A stretch of DNA of 64,000 nucleotides from Chelativorans multitrophicus (GTDB lineage Bacteria > Pseudomonadota > Alphaproteobacteria > Rhizobiales > Rhizobiaceae): assembly GCF_011317445.1 (NCBI RefSeq), contig NZ_JAAAPL010000004.1:1-64000 (forward strand), read 5' to 3'. The number at the start of each line of letters is the position of its first letter. Positions within the stretch are counted from its first letter, which is position 1. Below the pieces are notes generated by a model. It worked only from the letters and a program-made list of their open reading frames with translations, did not search any database and was not told where the DNA came from. The position numbers were made by a program, and so were the translations under genes. This document shows positions 52,219-62,790 of this stretch, in pieces.

Positions 52219-53322
52219 TCAGGAGCGATCGGCGTCGAGCGTCCGTCCGAAGAATGTCGTCAGCTTGCCCATGGCGGCTTCGACATACTCAGGCACCCAG
52301 TAGGTCTCGATGTGCGTTGCACCCTCGATTGTGAACAGTTCCTTGTCGGTTGTGCCCGTCGCCTTCTCGTAGGCATCTTCGGTCATATAGAGGCTGTCGG
52401 CCGCGCTGCCGGCGATCATCAGGAGAGGCTGGTCGATCATGTCGATCTGGTCGGTGGCATCCCAGCGCATCAGATCGAGCAGGCTGCTCGTGGTGTAGCG
52501 GAAGGTCGATCCCTCATGGGCGTGCGTGCGCCAGTAATATTCGTAACCCTGGCGATACATCTCGAAGGGCAGAGCGGCGATCTCTTCGTCCGTCATGTCG
52601 GCATCGCCCGAGTAGAGGACTTCGCCTCCGGCCTTTTCCTGGGCGCGGGCCTCCGAAGCCTGCTGCAACCGTTCCTGGATCGTCTCCAGTTGCGAATCTT
52701 CGAAGCCGTTGCGGCGAACGCGACCGGAATTGAACATGCTCAGCGTTGCGATCGACACAAAGCGTTTGTCGGACTTCGCCGCCGACAAGGCGTATCCGCC
52801 GCCGCCGCAAATGCCGAGCAGGCCGAGACGCGCCGCATCGACGCCCGGATACTGGGTGAGGAAGTCCGCCGCGCCGTGAATGTCCTCGATGCGGTACTGG
52901 GGCTTGTCCACGCTGCGCGGCTCGCCGCCGCTGCCGCCCTGATACGCGGCGTCCATGGCGATCGTGATGTAGCCCTGTTCGGCAAGATGCTGGGCATAGA
53001 GGCCCGCGACCTGTTCCTTGACGCCGCCATTCGGGTGCGCCACCACGATCGCGGGATATTGCTGGTCGGGGTCGTAGTCCGCCGGGGTGTAGACGTTGGC
53101 GACGATGTCGAGGCCGTTGAGGTCGTAGTTGACCGGGTGGATATTGAACTGTCCCGGCACGTTTTCCGTGATCGCGCCGCGATAAACGAGCGTGAACGGA
53201 TTTTCGGATGCGACAGCATTGGCGCTGGTCATTGTTAGAACTCCTGTCATTGCGGCGGACAACACGAGAGCTGAGGTCCCAAGAAATTCTCTTCTTTTCC
53301 TGTCGATAGTTTCGCCGGACAT
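52219..53322 (-). CDS. Exported alpha/beta hydrolase with Cys nucleophile elbow
   Basis: The 367-residue protein has a Tat-type signal (KRREFLGTSALVLSAA) and an alpha/beta hydrolase fold. The elbow reads LLGICGGGGYALSAA, with Cys where Ser is usual, as in dienelactone hydrolases and the YcjY/xylanase-like family; IVVAHPNGG is the oxyanion strand and GATHIETYW carries the His. ATG 53322, preceded by GGAGCCTGAA, is the chosen start. It is followed by the gene for the CMD protein. The natural substrate is unknown. Confidence 0.88.
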   Translation of the reverse strand: MSGETIDRKRREFLGTSALVLSAAMTGVLTMTSANAVASENPFTLVYRGAITENVPGQFNIHPVNYDLNGLDIVANVYTPADYDPDQQYPAIVVAHPNGGVKEQVAGLYAQHLAEQGYITIAMDAAYQGGSGGEPRSVDKPQYRIEDIHGAADFLTQYPGVDAARLGLLGICGGGGYALSAAKSDKRFVSIATLSMFNSGRVRRNGFEDSQLETIQERLQQASEARAQEKAGGEVLYSGDADMTDEEIAALPFEMYRQGYEYYWRTHAHEGSTFRYTTSSLLDLMRWDATDQIDMIDQPLLMIAGSAADSLYMTEDAYEKATGTTDKELFTIEGATHIETYWVPEYVEAAMGKLTTFFGRTLDADRS

Positions 53323-53383
53323 TTCAGGCTCCATTGTTCGATTTCGAGGGGTGCCCGTGCCGTGCCGGCACGAGCGCAGGCGA

Positions 53384-54517
53384 TCAGTCCAGGTCCTTAT
53401 CGGCAAGGAACTGCGATACCTGATCGGCGATCGCGACATTGTTCAGATCGGAGAACGGGAAGTGCGTGTTGCCGGTGATGCCGATCTCCGGCAGGAGCAC
53501 GAGGCTGGCGTCGCCGCCGCGCTCATTGATGGCGTCCACCCAAAGGCGCGCCATATCGACACGAACGCGCCAGTTATCCTCGCCACGGCGGTCGGTCGGC
53601 TCGGAGGGAATGTTGTCGCCGTAATAGATGACGATCGGGATGCGGGTCAGCCTTTCGAAAGCCTCGGCCGACACCGCCTCCGGTTCAAGCGTTCCCGCGG
53701 CACTCGGCATCGCTTCAGGAAGCGCGCCCTCGGGGAAAACGAATCCGCTGCCGGGCTCGAAGGCGACAATGCCCCGCACATCCTCATTCTTGATGGCGGT
53801 TTGCCAGCCCGGGCCGCCGCCTTGCGAGTGTGTGAACAGCACTGACGGCCCGATCCGCTCGACCAGGGCGGACATGGAGTCCGATATGACCCCGGCGTCA
53901 TATGGCCCGGTATTTGGCGTGAAGGAGCGGAAGAACTGGTCGAGCGTTTCGGGGCTCTGGTCGAATTGTACGCCTTCGAAGTAATCGGGCCAGATGCCAA
54001 GCCGGAACTGATCGAAGAAAAGCTGGTCGTTCGGGACGGGCTCGATCTCGATGGCTTCGGTGCTGTTGCCGGCCCGTCCGCGACGTGGCTGATCGACCAG
54101 GTAGATGGGGAAACCGCGCCGCAGAAAGATCGTGTCGAAGCCCTCGCGGCCGTCCGACGTCGTTTCCCAGCTACGCGCGGACTGAAAAGCTCCATGCAGC
54201 ATGACGATCGGCAGCGGACGCGCTTCGGGCGGCACCTGGTACGACACATACAGGTGATCGCCGTGCAGGGTCTGGCCTTCGGCCGACGGGGCATTGTTAT
54301 TGTAGGTGCCGGGCGTCTCGGACACGGTGCCGCCGACCGCGAAGCTGCCCTGCTCCTGAACGGTCAGAGGCTCGAAGTTCCCCGACTGTTCAGCGATGGC
54401 GGTCATTGGGGAAAGCATCGCCACCACGGCAACAGCGGACGTGAGTAGTGGACTGCGTAAGCACAAGGCACCCATCCTTTTCGACATTTCCGATATGTCG
54501 AGGAAGATAGACCCCAT
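53384..54517 (-). CDS. Exported alpha/beta hydrolase (esterase)
   Basis: The 377-residue protein has a signal sequence (about residues 18-42, ending AIA-EQ) and an alpha/beta hydrolase fold with IVMLHGAFQSARSWETT (oxyanion) and FTHSQGGGPGW (Ser nucleophile). A late GNTHFPF carries the probable catalytic His. It matches esterases of the 2-oxo-acid/streptogramin-type hydrolase group; the substrate is unknown. The start is uncertain: ATG 54517, 54487 and 54475 are all possible. It is the first gene of the minus-strand cluster and the last before the tRNA. Confidence 0.85.
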   Translation of the reverse strand: MGSIFLDISEMSKRMGALCLRSPLLTSAVAVVAMLSPMTAIAEQSGNFEPLTVQEQGSFAVGGTVSETPGTYNNNAPSAEGQTLHGDHLYVSYQVPPEARPLPIVMLHGAFQSARSWETTSDGREGFDTIFLRRGFPIYLVDQPRRGRAGNSTEAIEIEPVPNDQLFFDQFRLGIWPDYFEGVQFDQSPETLDQFFRSFTPNTGPYDAGVISDSMSALVERIGPSVLFTHSQGGGPGWQTAIKNEDVRGIVAFEPGSGFVFPEGALPEAMPSAAGTLEPEAVSAEAFERLTRIPIVIYYGDNIPSEPTDRRGEDNWRVRVDMARLWVDAINERGGDASLVLLPEIGITGNTHFPFSDLNNVAIADQVSQFLADKDLD

Positions 54518-55134
54518 CGCATTCCGCGATTAGATGCCCATATCAGGATGCGTCTTTAAGTCTGGCTTAACAATTTTAGATACGTGCCTCGGTAGAGGTG
54601 GAGGCGGTTTCGGCCGGCGGAAGGCGCACTTGGCCGCCAAGGTCGATGAAATCCAGTCCGTAAGCCTTCGGTATGCTTTGTCGAGGAGGCAACGTTCCGA
54701 TGCCGACCTCTTGGTCGAAACGAGGTTCGTTACGATTACCCATGGCCTTCTCCAAACTCGATACCATGATACGAGCCAAGGCCGAGCGAACCCTTGAAGC
54801 CTCCGGAAAACCAAACCGTCGGGAGTGCTCATCCCGCTCTTCGAGCCAGCGAATGCGCCAATTACTCCAAAGCCGGGCTACGACGCTGACCCGGGATCGC
54901 GAAGCCGTGTATATAAAGCTCGCTATTCGCTATCCCATGAGCATCCAACGACCGCTGACAACCGCTACGCTCACCACCTCTCTTTATGGGTTGACGGCCT
55001 TAGGGAGGGGATCTGCAATTTGCGGGGTTGGCGCGAACAGAAAGTGAACGAGGTTGTCAACCAAATTTGTCCGCCGACTCTACGACAAGCTACGCGAGCA
55101 TTCGCGAAAGTGTCCGATTAGCCAAAACCGTTGC
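54518..55134. other. Island end region without recognisable gene
   Basis: In 617 bases between the last hydrolase gene and the tRNA terminator no supported gene was found. No integrase, excisionase or IS motif was recognised in either strand. Base composition is lower in GC than the cargo genes, so it may be decayed sequence. Confidence 0.5.
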
Positions 55135-55166
55135 AAAAACCGTTGCAATACCGACTTCTGCAACGG
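55135..55166 (-). terminator. Terminator of tRNA-Arg
   Basis: On the minus strand CCGTTGCA and TGCAACGG form an 8-bp stem with an 11-base loop, followed by TTTTT. It lies 29 bases beyond the tRNA 3' end. The sequence CCGTTGCAA is also repeated in tandem just after, which may matter for attachment. Confidence 0.75.
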
Positions 55167-55194
55167 TGAAATTTCACTAAGTCCTTGAAAGAAA

Positions 55195-55271
55195 TGGCGC
55201 GCCCGACACGATTCGAACGTGTGGCCTCCACCTTCGGAGGGTGGCGCTCTATCCAGCTGAGCTACGGGCGC
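55195..55271 (-). tRNA. tRNA-Arg (anticodon CCG)
   Basis: On the minus strand the 77-base sequence starts GCGCCCGTAGCTCAGCTGG and folds as a standard tRNA. The acceptor GCGCCCG pairs with CGGGCGC; the D-arm is GCTC-GAGC. The anticodon arm CCACC-CTCCGAA-GGTGG has CCG in the loop. The T arm with GTTCGAAT is followed by an encoded GCCA end. The anticodon CCG reads Arg codon CGG. The 3' end faces the island at lower coordinates, so it is the likely integration site. Confidence 0.95.
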
Positions 55272-55517
55272 TTTGGTAGTCCAATATCGTTCGACATCAA
55301 CCTGGGTCAACCTCAAACCTTGTCTGGCGAAAATCGAATTTGAGCGAGGCCGAAATTCCGCTCAAATGCCGCCGACGCTTCTCTATACCCTTCTTCCGCT
55401 TGCTTCCGCAGTGCTTCCGCGACTTCAACCGGACATTTTTCGCTTCCGTCGATTTCCGCCAAGCTCTTGGTTTTATTCGACTTTTTTCCTCCGCTTCCGC
55501 ACCAGAAAGCGCTTGCA
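55272..55517. other. Spacer with CTTCCGC repeats between tRNA-Arg and tRNA fragment
   Basis: This 246-base spacer has no supported gene. It contains at least four copies of CTTCCGC within about 130 bases on the plus strand. The nature of the repeats is unclear; they may be remnants of the insertion. Confidence 0.5.
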
Positions 55518-55562
55518 TCTGCCTTCGGAGGGCAGCACTCTATCCAGCTGAGCTACGGGTGC
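55518..55562 (-). pseudogene. Truncated tRNA-Arg gene (5' half)
   Basis: On the minus strand the 45 bases beginning GCACCCGTAGCTCAGCTGG match the intact tRNA-Arg through the anticodon arm. The anticodon stem is changed but still paired (CTGCC/GGCAG) and the CCG anticodon is kept. The variable loop, T arm and 3' acceptor are missing; unrelated sequence follows. So it is a second, 3'-truncated tRNA-Arg gene. Confidence 0.8.
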
Positions 55563-55776
55563 TTTTAGATCTCTAGGACCCAACGCGGGTCTTCATAGCG
55601 GATGCGCGGTTCGGCATCAACTTCAATCGAACACCCGCCTCCTTTTCGCGACAGAATCGCCTTAAGGCAGGCAGGTCACAGCTTCGTGAACGTTGACATA
55701 TAGAAATTTGGATCTTAGTGCCTATTTTTGTTGTGTGAGGAAGCAAACTTCCTCGTGTATATGATGGAGATCTATA

Positions 55777-56085
55777 ATGCGTAAGACCCTTTTCGTAGCT
55801 TCGGCCCTCGCTGTATTGAGCGCAGGCCCGGCTCTCGCTGCCAATGATTCACCTTTCGCATCCGACAAGGTAACCGCTCCTTCCTATCAGGCGGATTTTT
55901 CCGCCGAGCGGGGCTACTCTGCCGCCAACGATTTTCGTCCGAGTTCGACGAACGCCTATCCGGTCATAAATGTGGGTAGCGCATCGCAGGCTGGCAATGT
56001 CGATCCTGGTCTCGTGACTTCCAGCGTTTCGGTGAAGCATTTCCCGGATGCCGGTACCGAGCAGTTCAAGGTTAGCGACGACTAA
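55777..56085 (+). CDS. Small exported protein of unknown function
   Basis: The 102-residue protein has a clear signal peptide (cut near ALA-AN, about residue 22) and a mature part without Cys or recognisable motif, rich in Ser, Ala and Asp. The ribosome binding site GGAG is 7 bases before ATG. It is the first chromosomal-side gene past the tRNAs. A TTGACA -35-like element near 55694 may serve it. Family not recognised. Confidence 0.75.
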   Translation: MRKTLFVASALAVLSAGPALAANDSPFASDKVTAPSYQADFSAERGYSAANDFRPSSTNAYPVINVGSASQAGNVDPGLVTSSVSVKHFPDAGTEQFKVSDD

Positions 56086-56411
56086 TAATTGGGGTAGACC
56101 GGCTCCCAAACCCGGTCACCAACGCCCGGGACCGTCCCGTGCTTTAATGCACGGGCTGGCCCCGGGGCGCCCCAGAAGAGGGGTGCATCCACTCGGTCCA
56201 CTGGTTTGTTGCATTTTTAATTAATAGCGACGGTTCTCCGATCGGCTGAAATTGCTGGCGGCAATGACCGATTCTGGCTGCTTGGACCGTCTATCATCAA
56301 GCGCTTGTGAGCGGCCAGGACACTCGATTAGCGGAACTCTGATTTTCCTCAGTGGTTAAGGGTCTAGGGGTGAGCAAAGGCCCTTCCCGGAGACTTGAAG
56401 GAGAATCCCAA
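56086..56411. other. Intergenic region with hairpin
   Basis: No gene is supported in these 326 bases. A 7-bp stem CCCGTGC/GCACGGG with a 6-base loop lies at 56136-56155. It has no T-run and could be a transcript end of the small exported protein gene upstream. Confidence 0.5.
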
Positions 56412-56744
56412 ATGCAAAAGATACTTGCCGCCACTTCGGCTTTGTTCCTGCTCGGTTCGAGCGTAAGCTTTGCGCAGGGCGTGGATAGCACCGTAACGAC
56501 GGGCAGTATCGGCCCGACGCAATCAATGGCCGCACGAGACCTGAACGAACAATTCAAGCCAAGCGACGAGGACAATCTTCCCTATTCCCTTAGGGACGAC
56601 GATGTCTTTGATAATGAAATGGATACAAACACCGCGATTGTCGATTCCCCGCTTCTTCGCCCCTTGGCGGGGCAGGAAACGGAAACTTTCTCGGCCCGGG
56701 ATGAAAATCTCCCGCCCGAGAACGAGACAATCCCCGGCGGTTGA
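56412..56744 (+). CDS. Small exported protein of unknown function
   Basis: The 110-residue protein has a signal peptide (cut near SFA-QG, about residue 22) and an acidic mature domain with TTGSIGPTQSM and a Pro-rich end (NLPPENETIPGG). GGAGAATCCCAA precedes ATG 56412. A terminator follows at 56796. The family is not recognised; it resembles the gene at 55777 only in size and export. Confidence 0.75.
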   Translation: MQKILAATSALFLLGSSVSFAQGVDSTVTTGSIGPTQSMAARDLNEQFKPSDEDNLPYSLRDDDVFDNEMDTNTAIVDSPLLRPLAGQETETFSARDENLPPENETIPGG

Positions 56745-56795
56745 TAGCAATGCTTCTCCGTTAGATGGGTCGGTTGAGTTCTCCCTTCCGACAGG

Positions 56796-56830
56796 AGGCC
56801 GTTTCGGCTACATGCCGGAACGGCCTTTTT
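56796..56830 (+). terminator. Rho-independent terminator
   Basis: The stem AGGCCGTT(T)CGG/CCG(G)AACGGCCT with a 7-base loop is followed by TTTTTG and ATTTTTT. It ends the small exported protein gene before glcB. Confidence 0.8.
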
Positions 56831-56944
56831 GATTTTTTATCATTGCCGTGCGCCGGGCCAAATTGCATGCTTGGCGGCTGAGGGCGATTGACCGCGTGCG
56901 CCCGCCATGGTCAAACGCAGCGTTTGCATGTGCCGAGGTGCCAA

Positions 56945-59143
56945 ATGACCGATCGCGTCGAGATCAACGGGCTCAAGATCGCCCGTGAGCTTCATGACTT
57001 TGCGATGAACGAAGTCCTTCCGGGGACTGGTGTGGATGCAGAGACCTTCTGGCATTCACTTTCCCAAATCGTTCACACGCTCTCGCCGCGCAACCGCGCG
57101 CTGCTTTCCAAAAGGGATGACCTGCAGGCGAAGATCGATGCCTGGCATCGCGCGAATCGCGCGCCGAGTGACCTGCAGGCCTATGAGGCCTTTCTCCGGG
57201 AGATCGGCTATCTCCTGCCTGAGGGGCCGGATTTCAAGGTGACGACTTCGGATGTCGACCCGGAGATCTCGCAGATTGCCGGGCCGCAGCTCGTCGTGCC
57301 GGTGATGAACGCGCGCTATGCGCTCAATGCCGCGAATGCACGCTGGGGTTCGCTCTACGATGCTCTTTACGGGACCGACGCCATTCCCGAAACGGCAGGC
57401 GCGGAGCGCGGCAAAGGGTTCAATCCGCAGCGGGGCGAGAAGGTTATTGCCTGGGCGCGCAAGTTCCTGGACGAGAGCATACCGCTAAGAAATGCGAGCT
57501 GGGCCGATGCGGCGCGGCTTTCTGTGAAGGACGGGAAGCTAGCTGTCGATTTCGACGGCGCCGCCGCTGACCTGGCGGACCCGGCGCAGTTCACCGGTTA
57601 TAGCGGAGAGGCTGATAGTCCCCGCGAAGTGGTGTTGGCCCGAAACGGGCTCCATGTGCGAATCATCATAGATCGCAACCATCCGATCGGCAGCACCGAC
57701 AGGGCAGGTATTGCCGACGTCGTCATGGAAGCCGCACTCACAACAATCATGGATTGCGAGGATTCCGTCGCGGCCGTCGATGCGGAAGACAAGGTGCTCG
57801 CCTACCGCAATTGGCTAGGCCTCATGAAGGGGGATCTTGAGGAGACGTTCCAGAAGGGCGGCACAACGGTCACGCGGAAGCTCAATCAGGATATCCGCCT
57901 CACTGCGCCCGACGGTTCGCCGATTAAGCTTCCCGGCCGTTCACTCATGCTCGTCCGCAATGTCGGCCACCTCATGACAAACCCGGCGATCCTCGACAGG
58001 GATGGCAAGGAGGTGCCCGAGGGCATCATGGATGCAATGTTCACGGCGTTGATCGCGCTGCACGACATTGGTCCAAACGGCCGGCGCATGAACAGCCGTG
58101 CCGGCTCCATGTATGTGGTAAAGCCGAAAATGCACGGGCCGGAGGAAGTCGCGTTTGCCGTGGAGCTCTTCGGCAGCGTGGAGGATGCGCTGGGCATGCG
58201 CCCCAATACGATCAAGATGGGCATCATGGACGAGGAGCGGCGCACGACCGTGAACCTTAAGGAGTGCATCCGAGCCGCTTCGGAGCGCGTAGTGTTCATC
58301 AATACCGGTTTCCTCGACCGCACGGGCGACGAGATCCATACCTCGATGGAAGCCGGCCCAATGATCCGCAAGGGCGATATGAAGCAGTCGACCTGGATAG
58401 CGGCTTACGAGAACTGGAATGTCGATATCGGGCTCCTGTGCGGACTTTCTGGCCGTGCCCAGATCGGCAAGGGCATGTGGGCGATGCCCGATCTGATGGC
58501 GGCCATGCTGGACCAGAAGATCGCCCATCCGAAGGCGGGCGCCAATACGGCTTGGGTCCCTTCGCCAACCGCGGCCACGCTGCACGCGACCCATTACCAC
58601 CAGGTGGACGTAAAGGCGGTGCAGGAAGGCCTGAAATCCCGCACAAGGGCCAAGCTCGGCGATATCCTCTCCATTCCAGTGGCGGTGCGCCCGAACTGGT
58701 CGCCTGAAGATATCAGGCAGGAGCTCGACAACAACGCCCAGGGAATTCTCGGCTATGTTGTGCGCTGGATCGATCAGGGCGTGGGCTGCTCCAAGGTGCC
58801 GGACATCAATAATGTGGGCCTGATGGAAGACCGCGCGACACTGCGCATCTCCTCCCAGCACATCGCCAATTGGCTGCATCACGGCGTGGTTACGCCGGAG
58901 CAGGTGATGGAAACCATGAAGCGAATGGCGGAGGTGGTCGACAGTCAGAATGCAGGTGATCCCGACTACGAACCGATAGCGCCGAATTTTGAGGATTCCA
59001 TCGCCTTTCAGGCTGCCTGTGACCTCGTCTTTAAGGGCCGCGAGCAGCCAAACGGCTATACGGAGCCGGTGCTGCATGCAAGGCGGCTCCAGAAGAAGGC
59101 TCAAGACAGGAAGGGTGCTGCGGCTGACAGCTCCAGAGGCTGA
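56945..59143 (+). CDS. glcB: Malate synthase G
   Basis: The 732-residue protein matches GlcB in length and motifs: [18 protein letters not shown] at the start, the [23 protein letters not shown] region, [14 protein letters not shown] (metal-binding), [33 protein letters not shown] and the end region [16 protein letters not shown]. It condenses glyoxylate with acetyl-CoA to malate in the glyoxylate cycle. GAGGTGCCAA precedes ATG 56945; longer frames begin with low-complexity codons. Chromosomal, single gene. Confidence 0.96.
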   Translation: MTDRVEINGLKIARELHDFAMNEVLPGTGVDAETFWHSLSQIVHTLSPRNRALLSKRDDLQAKIDAWHRANRAPSDLQAYEAFLREIGYLLPEGPDFKVTTSDVDPEISQIAGPQLVVPVMNARYALNAANARWGSLYDALYGTDAIPETAGAERGKGFNPQRGEKVIAWARKFLDESIPLRNASWADAARLSVKDGKLAVDFDGAAADLADPAQFTGYSGEADSPREVVLARNGLHVRIIIDRNHPIGSTDRAGIADVVMEAALTTIMDCEDSVAAVDAEDKVLAYRNWLGLMKGDLEETFQKGGTTVTRKLNQDIRLTAPDGSPIKLPGRSLMLVRNVGHLMTNPAILDRDGKEVPEGIMDAMFTALIALHDIGPNGRRMNSRAGSMYVVKPKMHGPEEVAFAVELFGSVEDALGMRPNTIKMGIMDEERRTTVNLKECIRAASERVVFINTGFLDRTGDEIHTSMEAGPMIRKGDMKQSTWIAAYENWNVDIGLLCGLSGRAQIGKGMWAMPDLMAAMLDQKIAHPKAGANTAWVPSPTAATLHATHYHQVDVKAVQEGLKSRTRAKLGDILSIPVAVRPNWSPEDIRQELDNNAQGILGYVVRWIDQGVGCSKVPDINNVGLMEDRATLRISSQHIANWLHHGVVTPEQVMETMKRMAEVVDSQNAGDPDYEPIAPNFEDSIAFQAACDLVFKGREQPNGYTEPVLHARRLQKKAQDRKGAAADSSRG

Positions 59144-59304
59144 CAAGGGCTCGGCTGTTGACGAGATATGCATTGGCCTTTCACGAGAGAACCGGCGCTG
59201 TATCGGCGGACGGTCGCTGTCATACTGCGCTGCCGGGCAAATGCGACCGGGCCTGAAGCTGCGCCTCGGCAGGGCGCGGACAGCCGGATAGCGCAGCCTT
59301 TGGC

Positions 59305-59982
59305 ATGAATATCCTCGCCATTGATACCGCCGCCGCGTTCTGCTCCGCCTGCGTCTATGATGCTCAGGCAGCAGAGGAGAAAGGCCGCGCGGTTCTCGAT
59401 CTCGGCAAGGGCCATGCCGAGCACATTATGGATGTGATCGAGAAGGCGCTGGGGCAAGCCCGGCTTTCCTTTAAGGAAATGGATGCGATCGCCGTTTCGG
59501 TAGGGCCGGGTTCATTTACGGGCCTGCGGGTCGGCATCTCCGCAGCGCGCGGCCTTGCGCTCGCGTTGAAAATCCCGGCCATAGGCGTGACCACGCTGGA
59601 AGCATTGGCGGCAGAAGCGCGCGCGGCCTTTCCTGGCCGCTCTGTGCTTTGCGCGCTGGGGCGGGCGGAACCGGTCGCTATGGCGCAATTCGATGCTGCC
59701 GGGCACTGCCTGGACGGGCCACGGCTCACCTCGGTTGAAAACCTTGTGCGGATTGCCGGGGAAGGAAGGCCGCTGCTGGTCGGCGACGCGGCAGAGCGCA
59801 TTGCCGGGGAGGCGGATGAACATTTTGACATCGGATCTCGTGCTGCGACCTCGGATATTCTTTTTTATGCCCGTGTTGCGGCCAGCCGGCCGGCGGCGGG
59901 CGAAAAGCCCAAGCCGCTATATCTGCGCGCGCCGGACGCGAAGCCTCAGACCGGCTTTGCCGTGCCGCTAAAGGGGAGATGA
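59305..59982 (+). CDS. tsaB: TsaB, tRNA t6A synthesis protein
   Basis: The 225-residue protein is the TsaB/YeaZ partner of TsaD: ILAIDTAAAFCSACVYD at the start, GHAEHIMDVIE and VGPGSFTGLRVGISAARGLALAL. It helps form N6-threonylcarbamoyl adenosine on tRNAs reading ANN codons. It overlaps the rimI gene by 4 bases, the usual tsaB-rimI pairing in Alphaproteobacteria. Confidence 0.92.
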   Translation: MNILAIDTAAAFCSACVYDAQAAEEKGRAVLDLGKGHAEHIMDVIEKALGQARLSFKEMDAIAVSVGPGSFTGLRVGISAARGLALALKIPAIGVTTLEALAAEARAAFPGRSVLCALGRAEPVAMAQFDAAGHCLDGPRLTSVENLVRIAGEGRPLLVGDAAERIAGEADEHFDIGSRAATSDILFYARVAASRPAAGEKPKPLYLRAPDAKPQTGFAVPLKGR

Positions 59983-60476
59983 TGGCGTTTTCTCTCTCCC
60001 GATTGCTTAGAAAGACATTCGTCGTGCGCCCGCTGGAGATTGCTGACTGCCGGTTTCTGGCCATGCTGCACGAGGAGGATTTCGTGCGGCCCTGGACTGA
60101 CGGGGAGTTCGAATCCCTTCTGTCCCAGGATACCGTATTCGGCTTCGCCGCTATTGAGGAAGGTGTTCCGGGCGGAAAACCCTGCGGGTTCGTCCTCGCG
60201 CGCCGCGCAGCCGGCGAGGCCGAAATCCTCACGGTCACCGTAGCCCGTGCTTTGCGCCGCCGCGGTATCGGCCGCATGCTGATGGATGCCGTTCTGCGCA
60301 CATTGCATGCCGAACGCGTGGAGGCGCTGTTCCTGGAGGTGGATGAGAACAATGCGCCGGCGATCACGCTTTACCGGCGCCTGGGTTTTCGCCAGGTCGG
60401 CCATAGGCCCGATTATTACCGGGATGCAAGTGCACGCCAGAGCAATGCGCTGGTAATGCGCCGGGACCTCAGGTAG
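59979..60476 (+). CDS. rimI: Ribosomal protein S18 alanine N-acetyltransferase
   Basis: The 165-residue GNAT-family protein has VTVARALRRRGIGRMLMDAVL (acetyl-CoA loop) and LEVDENNAPAITLYRRLGFRQVG, the pattern of RimI. Acetylates the N-terminus of S18. It overlaps the tsaB stop (ATGATGG). The downstream gene plsC starts 24 bases later. Confidence 0.92.
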   Translation: MMAFSLSRLLRKTFVVRPLEIADCRFLAMLHEEDFVRPWTDGEFESLLSQDTVFGFAAIEEGVPGGKPCGFVLARRAAGEAEILTVTVARALRRRGIGRMLMDAVLRTLHAERVEALFLEVDENNAPAITLYRRLGFRQVGHRPDYYRDASARQSNALVMRRDLR

Positions 60477-60500
60477 CGGACACTGGCCAGGAGTCGCGAC

Positions 60501-61289
60501 ATGCTCGGCAAGCTCCGCCTGATCGGAAGGATACTGCTCGTTGCCGGCTACACGCCGCCGCTTATCCTGATACAGGAATTGGCGCTGCGCACCCGGTGGT
60601 GGAGCGATCGTGTGGCGCCTCGCCTTTGGCACAGGCTCACGCTTAAAGTGCTGGGGATCAGGGTTCAGGTAAAGGGTGCGCCCACGGCGGAGCGTCCGCT
60701 GCTTCTCGTTTCCAATCACGTATCGTGGACCGATATACTTGTGCTGGGCTCCATCACCGGCGTGCATTTCGTCGCTAAGGCCGAAATGCGAGGCTGGCCG
60801 GTGCTCGGCACTTTCGCCCGCCTTCAACGCTCGGTATTCGTCGACCGGGAGCGCAAGCGAAGCGCTCCCGAGCAAGCGCGCGAAATCGCCTCGCGGCTGG
60901 CGGACGGCGATCCGATGGTGCTTTTCGCCGAAGGCACGACTGGCGACGGGACCAGCGTTCTGCCGTTCAAAAGCACCCTTTTTGGCGCGGCCTATATGGC
61001 GCTCGGTCAGGCAAAGAGCAGCCAGGTCATTGTACAGCCCGTGGCCATCGCCTATCTGCGCCGGAGCGGGCTGCCGCTTGACCGGCGTGAGCGCGGGGCG
61101 CTCGCCTGGATCGGCAACATGGATTTCGTGCCCCATCTTTTGGCGTTGCTTCGCCTCAAGGCCATCGACGTAGAAGTCCATTTCGGGGAATCCATCTCCT
61201 TTTCCGCGGACGGGGACAGGAAAGCGTTGGCACGCACAGCCGAGGCAGAGGTGCGGCGCATGCTGGTCGGCGCATTGCGTCAGCGGTGA
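60501..61289 (+). CDS. plsC: 1-acyl-sn-glycerol-3-phosphate acyltransferase
   Basis: The 262-residue protein has one N-terminal hydrophobic segment (about residues 5-22) and the PlsC motifs NHVSWTDI (about 71), VDRERKR (about 114) and FAEGTTGDG (about 142). It makes phosphatidic acid in phospholipid synthesis. It lies in the tsaB-rimI-plsC-miaB order of Rhizobiales. Confidence 0.93.
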   Translation: MLGKLRLIGRILLVAGYTPPLILIQELALRTRWWSDRVAPRLWHRLTLKVLGIRVQVKGAPTAERPLLLVSNHVSWTDILVLGSITGVHFVAKAEMRGWPVLGTFARLQRSVFVDRERKRSAPEQAREIASRLADGDPMVLFAEGTTGDGTSVLPFKSTLFGAAYMALGQAKSSQVIVQPVAIAYLRRSGLPLDRRERGALAWIGNMDFVPHLLALLRLKAIDVEVHFGESISFSADGDRKALARTAEAEVRRMLVGALRQR

Positions 61290-61340
61290 CCTGGAAGATT
61301 CGTCTGTTTTTTGGGATCGAAAGACGCTAGTTACGCGATC

Positions 61341-62768
<1,428 letters not shown>

Positions 62769-62790
62769 AAGCCAAAAAAGGGGAACGCGT

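Noticed and set aside
54518-55194. An integrase or excisionase next to the tRNA
   Set aside because: No tyrosine or serine recombinase motif was found in any frame.
55272-55517. A CRISPR array suggested by CTTCCGC repeats
   Set aside because: The repeats are only seven bases, irregularly spaced, with no uniform spacers.
57941-59173. A 410-codon minus-strand frame opposite glcB
   Set aside because: Shadow of malate synthase G.
59946-61181. A 411-codon minus-strand frame opposite rimI and plsC
   Set aside because: It crosses two well-supported core genes and has no recognisable domain.
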